Source: Flavobacteriales bacterium (GTDB lineage Bacteria; Bacteroidota; Bacteroidia; Flavobacteriales_F; PHOS-HE28). From it: 64,000 nt of DNA. Location of the stretch: NCBI GenBank assembly GCA_016721005.1, contig JADKJM010000013.1, positions 1 to 64,000 on the forward strand. The letters run 5' to 3'. The notes beneath the pieces are model-generated. The model was not told where the DNA came from, did not search any database, and saw only the letters and a program-made list of their open reading frames with translations. The first letter of the stretch is position 1. Every line of letters starts with the position of its first letter. Positions 7,688-17,792 of the stretch are shown here, piece after piece. The position numbers and the translations under genes were made by a program.

Positions 7688-9841
7688 ATGAAACGACCGA
7701 TACTCGCTACGCTGGCCTTGCTCGCGCTTACCACCGCTTGGGCCCAGCAACCCACCGTGCTCTGCGCCACGGATATCATGCGCGCCCGCGCCATTGCCGA
7801 GGACCCCGATTTCCTGATCCGCGAAGCGGCCTTCGAGCAGGAGTTGCAACAACTGATCGCCAACAGCGCCATCCAACGGGATGAGGACCAGACCTATGTG
7901 ATCCCGGTGGTCTTCCACATCATGCACCTGAATGGCAGGGAGAACATCACCAATGAGCAGGTGCTCAATGAGATGGAGATCCTGAACAGGGATTGGGCCA
8001 AGCGGAATGCGGACACATCCCTCGTGATCCCCGCATTCGCGGACAACATCGCCAACATGAACATCGAGTTCAAATTGGCTTCGATCGACCCGCTCGGGCA
8101 GTGTACGACCGGCATCATCCGCCACCGTTCCGCCGAAACATTCCGTGGGGAGAGTACCTCGAAGGAAAAGCCATGGCCCCGGAGCAAGTACCTGAACGTC
8201 TGGGTGGTCAAAGGCATCTTGAGCGGTGCCGCAGGCTATTTCTCGGGTGGTCCTCCCAGTTGGACAGACGGCATTGTTATCCTTCAGCAATACGTTGGTG
8301 ATGGTTCATCCAATGGTACAGGTAACGTCAACCAGTCCAGGGCACTGACCCATGAGGTGGGCCACTACTTGAGCCTTGCGCACGTATGGGGAACAAATAA
8401 TGGCGTCCCTGAGGGGGCTCCTCCCTGCCACATGCAAGCTGTGTGCGGAGATGACGGCGTTGAGGATACCCCGTTGACGAAAGGTTGGTCGTGCTGTCCT
8501 TCTGCTGAAGAATCAAAGGATTGCGATCCGGACATCTATGAGAACTACCAGAACTATATGGAGTACTCCTATTGCTCCCGGATGTTCACACATGGTCAAA
8601 GAGACCGGGCTCGCGCCGCACTGCTCTCCCCCACTTCCCAGCGCGATATCCTGTGGACCGCTGCGAACCTTCAGGCCACGGGTGTGGCACCGGGTTATGA
8701 AATGACCTGCCCGCCTGAGGCGGATTTCTATGCCCAGGTCGGATCGGATCCTACGAATCCGGCCATTCCCTTTCCGGCCATGTCCTGCACCAATACGAAT
8801 GTGCGTTTCTATGACAACTCCGCTCGTGCGTTCCCGACCAGTTGGTCCTGGACCTTCCAGGATGGCACGCCGTCCACCTCCACTGCGCAGAATCCTTTGG
8901 TGCAATTCTCCACCACGGGTTACAAGAGCGTTACGCTGACGGTGACGAATGATCATGGATCGACCTCGAAGACCGATCAGTACGCTGTGTTCATCGGTGG
9001 CCCGGATGTATCGATCACCCCTTACTACGAGAGTTTCGAGACCATGCAGGGTGAGGACCTCAACCCCTATGTTTCGGTGAACTATGAGGCGAACCTCACT
9101 TCTTGGAAGCGGTTCACCGGTGGTGGTGCGACCGGTCCATCCTGCGCGATGCTGAACAGTGGCTCACGGAACCAGTTGGACTTGATCGATGGGGACAATG
9201 AAGGGGATTACGACGACCTCGTTACCCCGCTTCTGAACCTCTCCGGTGCACCGAGCGCGCAACTGTCCTTCCGGTATGCGTACAGTACGATGACCACTAC
9301 CGCGGCGGAGATCACCGAATACCTCGAGATCAAGTCGAGCACGGATTGCGGCCGTACCTGGTTGGATCGTGCCACGATCACCGGAACCCAGCTTGTGACC
9401 AATGGCAACAACATGGCGGTTCCACCGCAAGCGTGGACGTTGCGCACGCTCACCCTGCCGGGATCCTTGTTGGCCCAGAACGTTCGCTTCCGGTTCCGCT
9501 ACGTCAGCTCGGAGTTCTCCGGTAACCTGTTCATTGACGATATCTGGATCGGTGTTCCAGTGGGTGTGCAGGAATTCACCAACGAAGGCTTCATCTCCCT
9601 CTTCCCGAACCCGACGAATGATCACTTCTCGATGCAAGTGATCGGCATGGAAAGCACAGCAACGGAGATCACGATCACCGACCTGCGCGGAGCCGTGGTG
9701 TACCGGAACAAAGTCCAGCCCAATGGCGGTGCAATGATCGAACTGAGTGCGAGCGAGATCGGCCTTGCAGAAGGAATGTACCTCCTGCGCGCCGCGAACA
9801 ACGTGGGTAGCAGTGCTCAGAAATTGATCGTAGGCCGATAG
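7688..9841 (+). CDS. Secreted M43 (pappalysin-like) zinc metalloprotease with PKD and T9SS sorting domain
   Basis: 717 aa from the ATG at 7688, which gives the signal peptide MKRPILATLALLALTTAWAQ. The frame extends upstream to 7490 without sense. The metzincin zinc site HEVGHYLSLAH is at residues 222-232, and the Met-turn is in YQNYMEYSYCSRMFTHGQ. A PKD-like domain follows (TSWSWTFQDGTPSTSTAQNP), then a jelly-roll-like module with paired aromatic strands, and a C-terminal T9SS type A domain (SLFPNPTNDHFSM ... GMYLLRA). The protein should be exported through the outer membrane and anchored or released. A strong intrinsic terminator follows. Confidence 0.93.
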   Translation: MKRPILATLALLALTTAWAQQPTVLCATDIMRARAIAEDPDFLIREAAFEQELQQLIANSAIQRDEDQTYVIPVVFHIMHLNGRENITNEQVLNEMEILNRDWAKRNADTSLVIPAFADNIANMNIEFKLASIDPLGQCTTGIIRHRSAETFRGESTSKEKPWPRSKYLNVWVVKGILSGAAGYFSGGPPSWTDGIVILQQYVGDGSSNGTGNVNQSRALTHEVGHYLSLAHVWGTNNGVPEGAPPCHMQAVCGDDGVEDTPLTKGWSCCPSAEESKDCDPDIYENYQNYMEYSYCSRMFTHGQRDRARAALLSPTSQRDILWTAANLQATGVAPGYEMTCPPEADFYAQVGSDPTNPAIPFPAMSCTNTNVRFYDNSARAFPTSWSWTFQDGTPSTSTAQNPLVQFSTTGYKSVTLTVTNDHGSTSKTDQYAVFIGGPDVSITPYYESFETMQGEDLNPYVSVNYEANLTSWKRFTGGGATGPSCAMLNSGSRNQLDLIDGDNEGDYDDLVTPLLNLSGAPSAQLSFRYAYSTMTTTAAEITEYLEIKSSTDCGRTWLDRATITGTQLVTNGNNMAVPPQAWTLRTLTLPGSLLAQNVRFRFRYVSSEFSGNLFIDDIWIGVPVGVQEFTNEGFISLFPNPTNDHFSMQVIGMESTATEITITDLRGAVVYRNKVQPNGGAMIELSASEIGLAEGMYLLRAANNVGSSAQKLIVGR

Positions 9842-9862
9842 TCTGAATACCCTCCTCTAGTG

Positions 9863-9898
9863 AAAGGGCCGGTTCGAGAGAGCCGGCCCTTTTCTTTT
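9863..9898 (+). terminator. Intrinsic terminator after the M43 protease
   Basis: Stem AAAGGGCCGGTT with loop CGAGAG, closed by AGCCGGCCCTTTT and followed by a T-rich tail (TTTTCTTTTC). The hairpin and U-run are textbook. Confidence 0.85.
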
Positions 9899-10042
9899 CG
9901 GTTGACTTGCGTTCCCTTACGCACTGAAGCCCGCTCTGGTATTCAACTTGTCGAAGATGCTGATCAGCAACCTACCTTCCGCACGGATGGGGAATGCGGG
10001 ATCAACCGCGCGACAACCGTCCGCATCAGGAACCATCCAAGT

Positions 10043-10840
10043 ATGGACGGGTTAGCCAAGAACCTTGCAGGACCATTGAGCCGGCTTGTCGCCAACAGGC
10101 GTACAGCGCTGCTCTCCCAATGGGCCGAAACATATCTGGGTGTGTTGCTGGGCAAAGGCGCGGGAACCGGTTGGGCCATCGCTGCGGAGGTCACTGCTGC
10201 CCGATCGGTGATCCACACCGACGAACCCATTCTCTTCGATGTAGGAGCCCACTTGGGTGAATGGTCGGTCCTGGCCAAGCAACACTTCCCAAAGTCACGG
10301 CTCATTCTTTTCGAGCCGCAACCGAGCTACCAGAAGGCGATCGGCGAACATGCCTTGTCCAATAGCGAACTCATCCCTTTCGCGGTGAGTTCCTCGGTGC
10401 ATCGGATGTCCTTGTTCGCGAGTGCGGAACACGGCGGCATTGCTTCGGTCCATGAGCGTCGCGATAGCTTCTTCACTGACGTTGAGTTCGTTCCGACCGA
10501 GATCGATACCGTGACCATTGATGACGTGGTGGTTGAGCGTGGGATCGCACAAGTGGATTTCATGAAGATGGATGTGGAGGGTCACGAACTCGATGTCCTG
10601 CGTGGCGCTCGCAAGAGTCTCGAGAGCGGCCTCATCAAAGCGCTTTCATTCGAATTCGGATCGGCGAACATCAACTCGCGCACCTACTTCCACGATTTCT
10701 GGGATGAACTGACGCCGCTGGGTTACCGGATCTCCCGCATCCTTCCTTCCGGAAAGGTGTTGCCGATCGAACGTTACTACGAGGACTGCGAGTACTTCCG
10801 CGGAGCCACGAACTACATCGCACACCTACCGAAGCGGTGA
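10043..10840 (+). CDS. FkbM family SAM-dependent methyltransferase
   Basis: 265 aa from the ATG at 10043 (MDGLAKNLAG). The frame's earlier ATG at 9860 lies inside the preceding terminator, so it is not the start. The FkbM signature is present: the SAM-binding loop LFDVGAHLGEWSVLAKQ, the acidic FEPQPS after beta-2, and the FMKMDVEGHELDVLRGA motif, followed by the closing ALSFEFG strand. FkbM enzymes O-methylate sugars or polyketides; the acceptor is unknown. No glycan-biosynthesis genes adjoin it, so it looks like a single-gene unit. Confidence 0.88.
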   Translation: MDGLAKNLAGPLSRLVANRRTALLSQWAETYLGVLLGKGAGTGWAIAAEVTAARSVIHTDEPILFDVGAHLGEWSVLAKQHFPKSRLILFEPQPSYQKAIGEHALSNSELIPFAVSSSVHRMSLFASAEHGGIASVHERRDSFFTDVEFVPTEIDTVTIDDVVVERGIAQVDFMKMDVEGHELDVLRGARKSLESGLIKALSFEFGSANINSRTYFHDFWDELTPLGYRISRILPSGKVLPIERYYEDCEYFRGATNYIAHLPKR

Positions 10841-10906
10841 TCGGTCGACTGCATTGTTGATGGCTCGACCACCGAGCGCACTATGCACATGTCGCCTACA
10901 ATTGAA

Positions 10907-10938
10907 GAAGCCCCGGCGATCGCCGGGGCTTCTCTTTG
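10907..10938. terminator. Bidirectional terminator between convergent genes
   Basis: A 26-bp perfect palindrome (10907-10932, GAAGCCCCGGCGA and its reverse complement) lies between the plus-strand methyltransferase and the minus-strand repeat protein. A T-rich tail (TCTCTTT) follows on the plus strand and an AT-rich flank on the other. Confidence 0.8.
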
Positions 10939-10950
10939 GTTCATGATCGC

Positions 10951-13900
10951 TTAACGCGCTACCTGCACCCTTTGCACCTTGGTCCACTGGTCGGTCACCA
11001 ATTGGATCAGATACTGGCCGCTTTGCAAGCCACGCATATCGATGCTGCTCGTGTTGCTCGCGCGCAGGTTCATCGGTTCATCGAAGACCTGGCGGCCGCT
11101 CATGTCCAACACACGCACACGTGCGTTGCCGGTGACCTCGCTACCCACACTGATGTAGAGCACGCCTTCCGTGGGGTTCGGGAAGACCGAGAAGCCCGTC
11201 GGCGAAACGTCATCAATACCGACCGCACCGCAACCGACCGTCCAACGCAAGGGAACCGTGGCCTGGCCATCGTCACAGGATCCCGTCGCATTCGATTGGA
11301 TCCGCAAGGTGATGATGTGCTCCGTGTTCTGCGAATTCACCGCGAACCCGGACAGGTTGCCGCCGTTACTTCCTTGGTAGATCACCGTTGAGTTCTCATT
11401 TCGGCCGTTGTACACCACGATGCGATCGCCCGTGAGCATCTGTCCCCAGAGGAAGGCGATGGTCGTCGGCACCGGTTGCAAGGACTGATAGGTGTACCAA
11501 CGGTCCTCCGCATTCTCGTAGCAGTATTCGTAGTTGTCGAAGCCGCAGGAACGGATGATGCAACTGTCGCTCGGGAAGGTGAGGGAATCGCTCAGCCAGG
11601 TGCAGCCAGGACTTGCCAGGTCGGTCACGCCGAAGATGCTGAGCGAGTCGTGGAAGTACGGTCCGAATTCATAGACACCTGCGGCCGTCACCGTCATGCT
11701 CTGCCCGGTGATCATGTTCTCGATGGTCATACCATCGGCACCGGGTGGCGCGGTGACGATGACCTCGGTCCTGTAGTTCCGGTGCAGGCAATCGGATATC
11801 AGGTTGTAGGAAACGCCTGGCGTGGAGCAGCCCACGCACAGCACATTGAATTCCCACGGGTCGTAGCTGGTGTTCGGCGTGCCATTCGTATTGCATGCCC
11901 CGGACGCATCCGTGGTCAGGGTCATGTAGATGTTCGGACCTGTGGTGGTGACGTTCACCGGCTCATAGATCCACGCCGTTCCGTTCACCGCACTTCCAGC
12001 CGGGCCGAGGTTCGAGGTGGTAGCACCGTGATTGAACAGGATCGTGCCGGTCGCATCGGGCCCATCGTAAATGATCAGGTCATCCCAAGCGTTGCTTTCG
12101 ATCGTGCCGCGAATGAAGCTCAGGTTGATCGTACCGGACCCATCCGGCGTGGCATACGCCCAAGCCGTATTCTCGAGGTTGGTATAGCAATAGGTCTGGG
12201 CCAATGGAGTTCCGCCGCAAAGGACCGTTGGACACAAGGGATTCACCATGGTACCCGAATAGATGTTGCACAGGCTGTTCGCGTCGTTCTCGATGGTGAT
12301 GACCACCTGCGTGCCCGAGGTGAACGGACCCACTTGGTATGTTCCGATAGCGGTGATCGTGTCACTAGGCAAGCCCGCGGTATTCGAGATCACCGGGTCC
12401 GGGTCCGAGCCTAGATCGGTCACCACCACATCCACGAAGTATTGGAAGTTCTCGCAGTCCTGCACGATGCTGAAGGTGGCCGTGGGCGGTACGCAATCCA
12501 AGCAGTCCACCGTCCAATCAACAGGGTCCTGGGTCGCGCTCGTTGCGCAATCCGTGAATCCGTCCGCGAGGATCCGCACGGTCATCCGGTGATCCACGTT
12601 CGTGGTGTAGAAGAACAGGCCGGTCACGTTCGTCACGGTTCCATTGCCGGAATACAGCAACGGCGCATTGATGTCTCCACCATCGTAGACCTGTACCAGA
12701 TCACCAGCGAAGACGGTGCCCGAGTTGAAGAAGATGCCGAGCGGGAAAGTGCCCGTACCCTGGTAATACCAACGCACATCATTGTTGTTCGCGTAGCAGT
12801 AGTTCTGGTTGATCGGTGTACCGCACGTGATCAGCTCCGGGCAAGTACCGGTGTCGGTGAAATCACCCTTCGGGATGTTGCACAAGCTGTTGCTCTCGTG
12901 TGCCAAGGTCACGTTCACGATATCGCCGAAGGGGAAGGGGCCGAGGGTGGTGATCCCCAATGGCAATCCGGCCAAGTTCTGCACCGGTCCAGCGTTCACC
13001 GTGTAGTCGATCGATGCCGTAGTGCCATCACCTGTACTTGTGATATCGACATCCAAGCTGAATTCATCGTTCGCACAATCATCCACAATGGTCACGGTGC
13101 CCTCCGGGATGGTGCAATCCAGGCAGACCACATCCCATTCCCAGGAGTCGAAGTTCGTGGCCGGGAAGGGTTCCCCGCATTGCACCGACCCATCGGAACT
13201 CATCTCCATATAGAAAGTACCGGTGGTGGAATAGAACTGGAGCCCATAGAACGGGAAGGTGTTGGCAACGATGTTGCTTCCCACCGGACCGAGGTTGTAC
13301 GACAAGAAGGTCGTGTGGTCGAACAGCAGCGTTCCAGTGGCATCCACCCCGTCATAGATCCGGAGGTGATCATAGGTGTTGCTTTCGATGGTGCCGTGGT
13401 GGAAGGTCATCCGCAGGGTGCCGCTTCCAATGGATTGGTACGACCAGTTGTGCAGGTCGCTGGCCACATAGCAATAGTTCTCCACCAATGGAGGAGTACC
13501 GCATACGATCAAGTTCGGGCAATCTCCGCTGTCCGTGTATGTGCCCAGTGGAACAACGCAATCCGGGTCCGACTCATGGTGCAGGTAGACCACGATCACA
13601 TCATTGATCACGAAGGGTCCGAGAACCGTTTCACCGATGCCGATACCCGTCAAGCTCTGGGGGAGGCCACCGTTCACCGTGTACACGATGGTCACCGTGG
13701 CACCATCGCCTGTGCTCGTGACACTTACCGGCACACTGAATTCGTTGTTCACGCAGTCGTCCACATTGGTGGCCGTTGCCGATGGCATCTGGCAATTCAA
13801 GCATCGCACCTGCCAGTTCCACTCCGTCTGTCCGGCATCCCCGCAGGAGGTGAACCCATCAGTGACCAGCTCCAGATGGAAGGAACCCGAGGTGGAGGAG

Positions 13901-14829
13901 ACCATCAAACCTGCCAGGTTCACGCTCGTCGCGGTCGAGTTCTGGTATAGGATGGCCCCGGTGTTATCCGTTCCGTCGTAGATCGTGAAGACATCGTAGA
14001 AACTGGACTGCACGTTCCCGCTGATGAAGGTGAGCAGCAATGTTCCACTACCTCCAAGCGAAGTGTAGTTCCACACTTTCGTTTCATCGTTCGAATAGCA
14101 ATAGGCGAAGTTCTGCGCAGGTTGACCGCAGAAGATGTACACGGGACATTCGCCGGTCTCCTGGAACATTCCCAGGTCCTGGTTGCAGGCCGGATCCGTT
14201 TCATGCTCCACCGTGATGAGTACCTGTTCACCGAAGAAGTAAGGTCCAACCTCCGTAACGCCGAGTCCAACGCCGGTGATCGTCTGGATATCACCGAAGA
14301 CATCCGTGGTGATGTTCACGCTCGTACCACTGCCAAGGGAGACCACATCCACTTGCACGGTGTAGGTGCCGAGATCGCAGTCCTCCACCAAGGTGGCGAA
14401 GGCCAAGGGCGGCGCGCATGTCCCGAAATACTGCACGGAGGTCACCACGCAATTGGTCTGGGTCGTGCAGGCATCATCGATGGTCCAATGCGCGAACAGG
14501 TCAACCGTGCCGGTGGGAGTCACATCCACGATGGAATAGCCTTGCCCGACGACAGGTCCATTGAACGTTCCTTCACGCACGGTGATGTACCCGCCGCTCT
14601 CCAACCGGAAGCGATAGGTGGCCCCGGCCTCAATGGCCGTTACCACGGAGTACTCCGCTTCGAAACTGCAGGTCGAGATGGTGGTCACCAAGCCACCGGC
14701 ATCGGGAATGATGGAGTTACCGGGGTATTGAGCGGTATTCTGGCAATCCCCTTGGGCCATGGCCGAAGGAGCGGCACCGAGAAGCAGAAGGCCCAACAAG
14801 GTTGAAGACAAGCGTCCGGATCGGTTCAT
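10951..14829 (-). CDS. Giant secreted CUB-like repeat protein with T9SS sorting domain
   Basis: 1292 aa with signal peptide (LSSTLLGLLLLGAAPSAMAQ). A two-part module recurs about five times. Part one is a CUB-like domain with a line such as YDHLRIYDGVDATGTLLFDH; variants include WDDLIIYDGPDATGTILFNH and GDLVQVYDGGDINAPLLYSG. Part two is an Ig-like domain beginning VDDCxNxEFSV and ending GxFTDTGxCPxLIxCGTP. Cysteines are regularly spaced, so disulfides are likely. The C-terminus is a T9SS type A domain (GFSVFPNPTEGVLYISV ... GQYLIQLVT). The likely role is surface adhesion or matrix binding, inferred from architecture. Plus-strand frames across it are shadows of the repeats. Confidence 0.92.
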   Translation of the reverse strand: MNRSGRLSSTLLGLLLLGAAPSAMAQGDCQNTAQYPGNSIIPDAGGLVTTISTCSFEAEYSVVTAIEAGATYRFRLESGGYITVREGTFNGPVVGQGYSIVDVTPTGTVDLFAHWTIDDACTTQTNCVVTSVQYFGTCAPPLAFATLVEDCDLGTYTVQVDVVSLGSGTSVNITTDVFGDIQTITGVGLGVTEVGPYFFGEQVLITVEHETDPACNQDLGMFQETGECPVYIFCGQPAQNFAYCYSNDETKVWNYTSLGGSGTLLLTFISGNVQSSFYDVFTIYDGTDNTGAILYQNSTATSVNLAGLMVSSTSGSFHLELVTDGFTSCGDAGQTEWNWQVRCLNCQMPSATATNVDDCVNNEFSVPVSVTSTGDGATVTIVYTVNGGLPQSLTGIGIGETVLGPFVINDVIVVYLHHESDPDCVVPLGTYTDSGDCPNLIVCGTPPLVENYCYVASDLHNWSYQSIGSGTLRMTFHHGTIESNTYDHLRIYDGVDATGTLLFDHTTFLSYNLGPVGSNIVANTFPFYGLQFYSTTGTFYMEMSSDGSVQCGEPFPATNFDSWEWDVVCLDCTIPEGTVTIVDDCANDEFSLDVDITSTGDGTTASIDYTVNAGPVQNLAGLPLGITTLGPFPFGDIVNVTLAHESNSLCNIPKGDFTDTGTCPELITCGTPINQNYCYANNNDVRWYYQGTGTFPLGIFFNSGTVFAGDLVQVYDGGDINAPLLYSGNGTVTNVTGLFFYTTNVDHRMTVRILADGFTDCATSATQDPVDWTVDCLDCVPPTATFSIVQDCENFQYFVDVVVTDLGSDPDPVISNTAGLPSDTITAIGTYQVGPFTSGTQVVITIENDANSLCNIYSGTMVNPLCPTVLCGGTPLAQTYCYTNLENTAWAYATPDGSGTINLSFIRGTIESNAWDDLIIYDGPDATGTILFNHGATTSNLGPAGSAVNGTAWIYEPVNVTTTGPNIYMTLTTDASGACNTNGTPNTSYDPWEFNVLCVGCSTPGVSYNLISDCLHRNYRTEVIVTAPPGADGMTIENMITGQSMTVTAAGVYEFGPYFHDSLSIFGVTDLASPGCTWLSDSLTFPSDSCIIRSCGFDNYEYCYENAEDRWYTYQSLQPVPTTIAFLWGQMLTGDRIVVYNGRNENSTVIYQGSNGGNLSGFAVNSQNTEHIITLRIQSNATGSCDDGQATVPLRWTVGCGAVGIDDVSPTGFSVFPNPTEGVLYISVGSEVTGNARVRVLDMSGRQVFDEPMNLRASNTSSIDMRGLQSGQYLIQLVTDQWTKVQRVQVAR

Positions 14830-14951
14830 TTGGTTAGGATTGAGGTCGTAGGAGGTTCGCGGCTAAGGTAGTATTTCACTTGGGCGGCTTTTCGTGATGG
14901 TACGACCGGTGCTCGCGCACTTTATCACCGGCTCAGGATCCTAAGAAGGCC

Positions 14952-16997
14952 TCACTGTTTCCGCAGGTATAGTTCCTTCACCACCTCGCAGGCGGGCTTG
15001 GGGTTCCCTTCGAAGTCGATGATGCTCCAACTCGGGCCGGGCCAGCAATCGTTCAGTTGCCAAAGGAGTGTGCCCATGCAGTGCGGCTGTGCAGCCATGT
15101 GTGCTTCGATGGCCATGCCGTACGCCTTGGCTTGCACGCGCTGGCTTGCTTCAATGAAGCCGCCCAAGGTGGTGGGCCTCTCCTCTCCTAGTTCCCGTTC
15201 GATCGCATCCCAGATCGGCTTATCCGTCTTGTAGCTGCGCTGAAGGCGACTCACGGCCGGTGATCCGAGATAGAGGCTATCCGGGTCGATGTACTTCGCT
15301 AACAACGCGCTATCCGGGTAGCTCTGGAAGCCGTACTCGCTCACGAAGCGGCCAACATTATTCTTGAACGAGGAAAAGGTTGAATCGCCGTGCCAGACAC
15401 CCCAGTAGTGGAGGTCGCCGGAGCGGAGGCCTTCAGCGGAGCCCCAGTTGCTGAGTGGGGAGGTGGGGGTGTATGGAATATTCCCACCATCGTGATACCA
15501 ACCCAATTCCTTTGTTAGTTCAAATTGGAAGAAATCTTCATTCACGCGCGCAACCAAGATTGAATCTGGTCCATGCAACACATAACGATCCTGCCAGCCC
15601 CAGTTCTTCCACGCGACATCCAGTTCATTGTTTCCACACCATAGCACGAGACATGGGTGATGACTCAACCTCATTACCTGATCCCGTATTTCAGCGCGAA
15701 CATTTTGAGCGAACTCGTGATCACCGGGTGGAATGTTCGCGAACATGAAGTCCTGCCAAACCAGAATACCTGCCGTGTCGCACGCATCGTAGAAAGACTC
15801 GGGAGGGTACACACCACCGGCCCATAGACGCACCATGTTCATGTTCGCTTCGCGCATTCGCTGCACCAGCGATATCCACTCGCTGTCGTTCGCGCCCGTT
15901 GGGAACATCGAGGGTGGGACCATGTTCGCGCCCTTGGCAAAGACCGTCGAATCGTTCAACAAGAAGGTGAAGGCCTTCCCTTCGGCGTTCGGGGTCTGGT
16001 CCAATTGGATCTTGTTGAAGCCGACCTCGTCCTCCCACACGGAGAGAAGCTCTTTGCGCAACCATAGTTCAACCCTGAGGTGGTGCAGCGCTTGAGCACC
16101 CGATCCGCGAGGCCACCATTCTCTCCATCGTTTCAAGTCCAGCCGGCAAGATGAGAGCCAGGGGCTTGGAGGCCTCCTTCGTGCCTTCGAGGTATTGATG
16201 TCCTCGATGATCGTATCACCATCGAGGATCGCCCTTACCAATGGGCGCACCCCAAGGTCGATCAGGAGCTCAGGAGTCAAGAAGAGGTTTTCCTCCCGTC
16301 CGACCGATCCAACGAGCCCGTTCTCTACACTAGGCACAACCGCTCCTCGCCAGGTTCCGACCCCAACCACTCTCGCCTTGCTCCATCCCCTCAACTCCAC
16401 GGCTTGCCAGATCCCGCTCGTGACCAATCGTGGGCAGAAGTCCCAGCCGAATTGGTACGCCGCCTTGCGGATGTATGGGCTCACACCACTCGGGTCGTTG
16501 TCGTGCGGGAGTTGGATACCATACGCATCGCGGAGCTTCGCCCCTTCCTTGATCGGGCTCCGAAAGATGACCTTCAATTCATTCGGACCAAGCCGAAGCA
16601 AGGGCTTGATGGACCATTCCCAACTGCGGAACATGTTGTCCGCCTTGCCGAGCAAGGAATCATTCAAGTAGACCTCTGCAAAAGTGTCCAGTCCTTTGAA
16701 GACCAGATCGAGATGTTCATGCTTCAAGAGTGTGTCCGTGACGACGATGGTGCGCTTGTAGATCCACGCTTCATTCTCGATCCATTGCACGCTATCGATG
16801 TTGCTGCCTTGCATGAAGTCGGGGATCAACCCGTTCCGCAGCAGGTCAGTCTGCACCACGCCGGGTACCTCCGCCGGATACCATTTCTCCTTCCCTACTT
16901 GGCAAAAGGTCCAGCCATCGTGCAGCGGCATGTGTACTTCCTGCGCGACGACCCACACGCCGAACAACGACCAACCAACAACGAACAACCACCTCAT
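14952..16997 (-). CDS. Glycoside hydrolase family 2, beta-mannosidase-like, C-terminally short
   Basis: 681 aa with signal peptide (MRWLFVVGWSLFGVWVVAQE). The N-terminal sugar-binding domain (LHDGWTFCQVGKEKWYPAEVPG) and an immunoglobulin-like domain precede a TIM barrel. The acid/base is E458 in CGNNELDVAW and the nucleophile is E554 in RFVSEYGFQSYPD, both typical of beta-mannosidases. The chain stops shortly after LLWQLNDCWPGPSWSIIDFEG. The one or two C-terminal beta-sandwich domains of full-length (about 800-850 aa) relatives are therefore absent. The ATG overlaps the cutC stop (ATGA, 16994-16997), so the two genes are translationally coupled. It probably acts on mannosides in the periplasm. 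Confidence 0.88.
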   Translation of the reverse strand: MRWLFVVGWSLFGVWVVAQEVHMPLHDGWTFCQVGKEKWYPAEVPGVVQTDLLRNGLIPDFMQGSNIDSVQWIENEAWIYKRTIVVTDTLLKHEHLDLVFKGLDTFAEVYLNDSLLGKADNMFRSWEWSIKPLLRLGPNELKVIFRSPIKEGAKLRDAYGIQLPHDNDPSGVSPYIRKAAYQFGWDFCPRLVTSGIWQAVELRGWSKARVVGVGTWRGAVVPSVENGLVGSVGREENLFLTPELLIDLGVRPLVRAILDGDTIIEDINTSKARRRPPSPWLSSCRLDLKRWREWWPRGSGAQALHHLRVELWLRKELLSVWEDEVGFNKIQLDQTPNAEGKAFTFLLNDSTVFAKGANMVPPSMFPTGANDSEWISLVQRMREANMNMVRLWAGGVYPPESFYDACDTAGILVWQDFMFANIPPGDHEFAQNVRAEIRDQVMRLSHHPCLVLWCGNNELDVAWKNWGWQDRYVLHGPDSILVARVNEDFFQFELTKELGWYHDGGNIPYTPTSPLSNWGSAEGLRSGDLHYWGVWHGDSTFSSFKNNVGRFVSEYGFQSYPDSALLAKYIDPDSLYLGSPAVSRLQRSYKTDKPIWDAIERELGEERPTTLGGFIEASQRVQAKAYGMAIEAHMAAQPHCMGTLLWQLNDCWPGPSWSIIDFEGNPKPACEVVKELYLRKQ

Positions 16998-17731
16998 CGC
17001 AAACCGGCTTTCACCAGCGCATTCAGCACGCCTTCGATCTTGGCTTGGTCAGGTACCGTCTCGAAGTGTACGCCGACGTTCGTGCTGCCCATGGCGACCT
17101 TGTTCTGCATCGAGGCTTTCGCTCGTTGCGCTGCGAAATGGATCTCCTTCGCTCCGGTACGCTCCACCAATTCAACCACGTTACCAGGTCCAATACCGCC
17201 AGCGATCGCTACTTCGCATCCTTCACCGGCCGACGCGATGATCCGTTTGATCGTCTCAACACCATCGACCGCGAGCGTGGCACCGCCGGAGGTCAGGATC
17301 CGATCGATGCCAAGTTCGATGCACGACTCCACGATCCGGATCGGATCCGCAGCTTGATCGATGGCCCGATGGAAGGTGATCTCGCTCTCAGGAGCCAGCC
17401 GTTTCACTGCGGACATGACCGAAGCGTCGCATTCACCAGAAGCAGTTAACGCACCTACGACCAGGCCGATCGCACCTGCACCGAACACCTCGGCATCGGT
17501 GAGCAGGACCGCTTGTTCCGCTTGGGTGTATTGGAATCCTCCCGGGCCGGGGCGTAGAAGTACGCGTGCAGGGATCGGGACCATCGCTCGGATCGCATCC
17601 ACCAGTCCGGAGCTGGGGGTTACGCCTCCACAAGCCAGCCAAGTGCAGACTTCGATCCCATCTGCGCCTGCGTCATGGGCGACGAGTGCTTCCTCAATGG
17701 ACGCCACACAGATCTCCACCCTTACCGCCAT
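16994..17731 (-). CDS. cutC: CutC family protein
   Basis: 245 aa from the ATG at 17731 (MAVRVEICVASIEEALVAHD). The frame extends to 17863 but would run into the divergent kinase gene. A TATGTTTA box at 17736-17743 lies 4 nt before this ATG. The TIM-barrel signatures of CutC are visible: GADGIEVCTWLACGGVTPS, RVLLRPGPGGFQYT, ITFHRAIDQAADP and RILTSGGATLA, then IAGGIGPGNV. CutC was linked to copper tolerance in E. coli, but its biochemical role is unsettled. Here it is first in a two-gene unit with the GH2 enzyme, which hints at a sugar-related role (inference). Confidence 0.9.
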   Translation of the reverse strand: MAVRVEICVASIEEALVAHDAGADGIEVCTWLACGGVTPSSGLVDAIRAMVPIPARVLLRPGPGGFQYTQAEQAVLLTDAEVFGAGAIGLVVGALTASGECDASVMSAVKRLAPESEITFHRAIDQAADPIRIVESCIELGIDRILTSGGATLAVDGVETIKRIIASAGEGCEVAIAGGIGPGNVVELVERTGAKEIHFAAQRAKASMQNKVAMGSTNVGVHFETVPDQAKIEGVLNALVKAGLR

Positions 17732-17792
17732 GCTGTAAACATAACCGGCCGGACGTGCAACCCGAACGGATGCCGAACGTACCAAGGCCCCG

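Noticed and set aside
12442..13950. 502-aa plus-strand frame
   Set aside because: Antisense to the CUB-like repeat protein; its own repeats mirror that gene.
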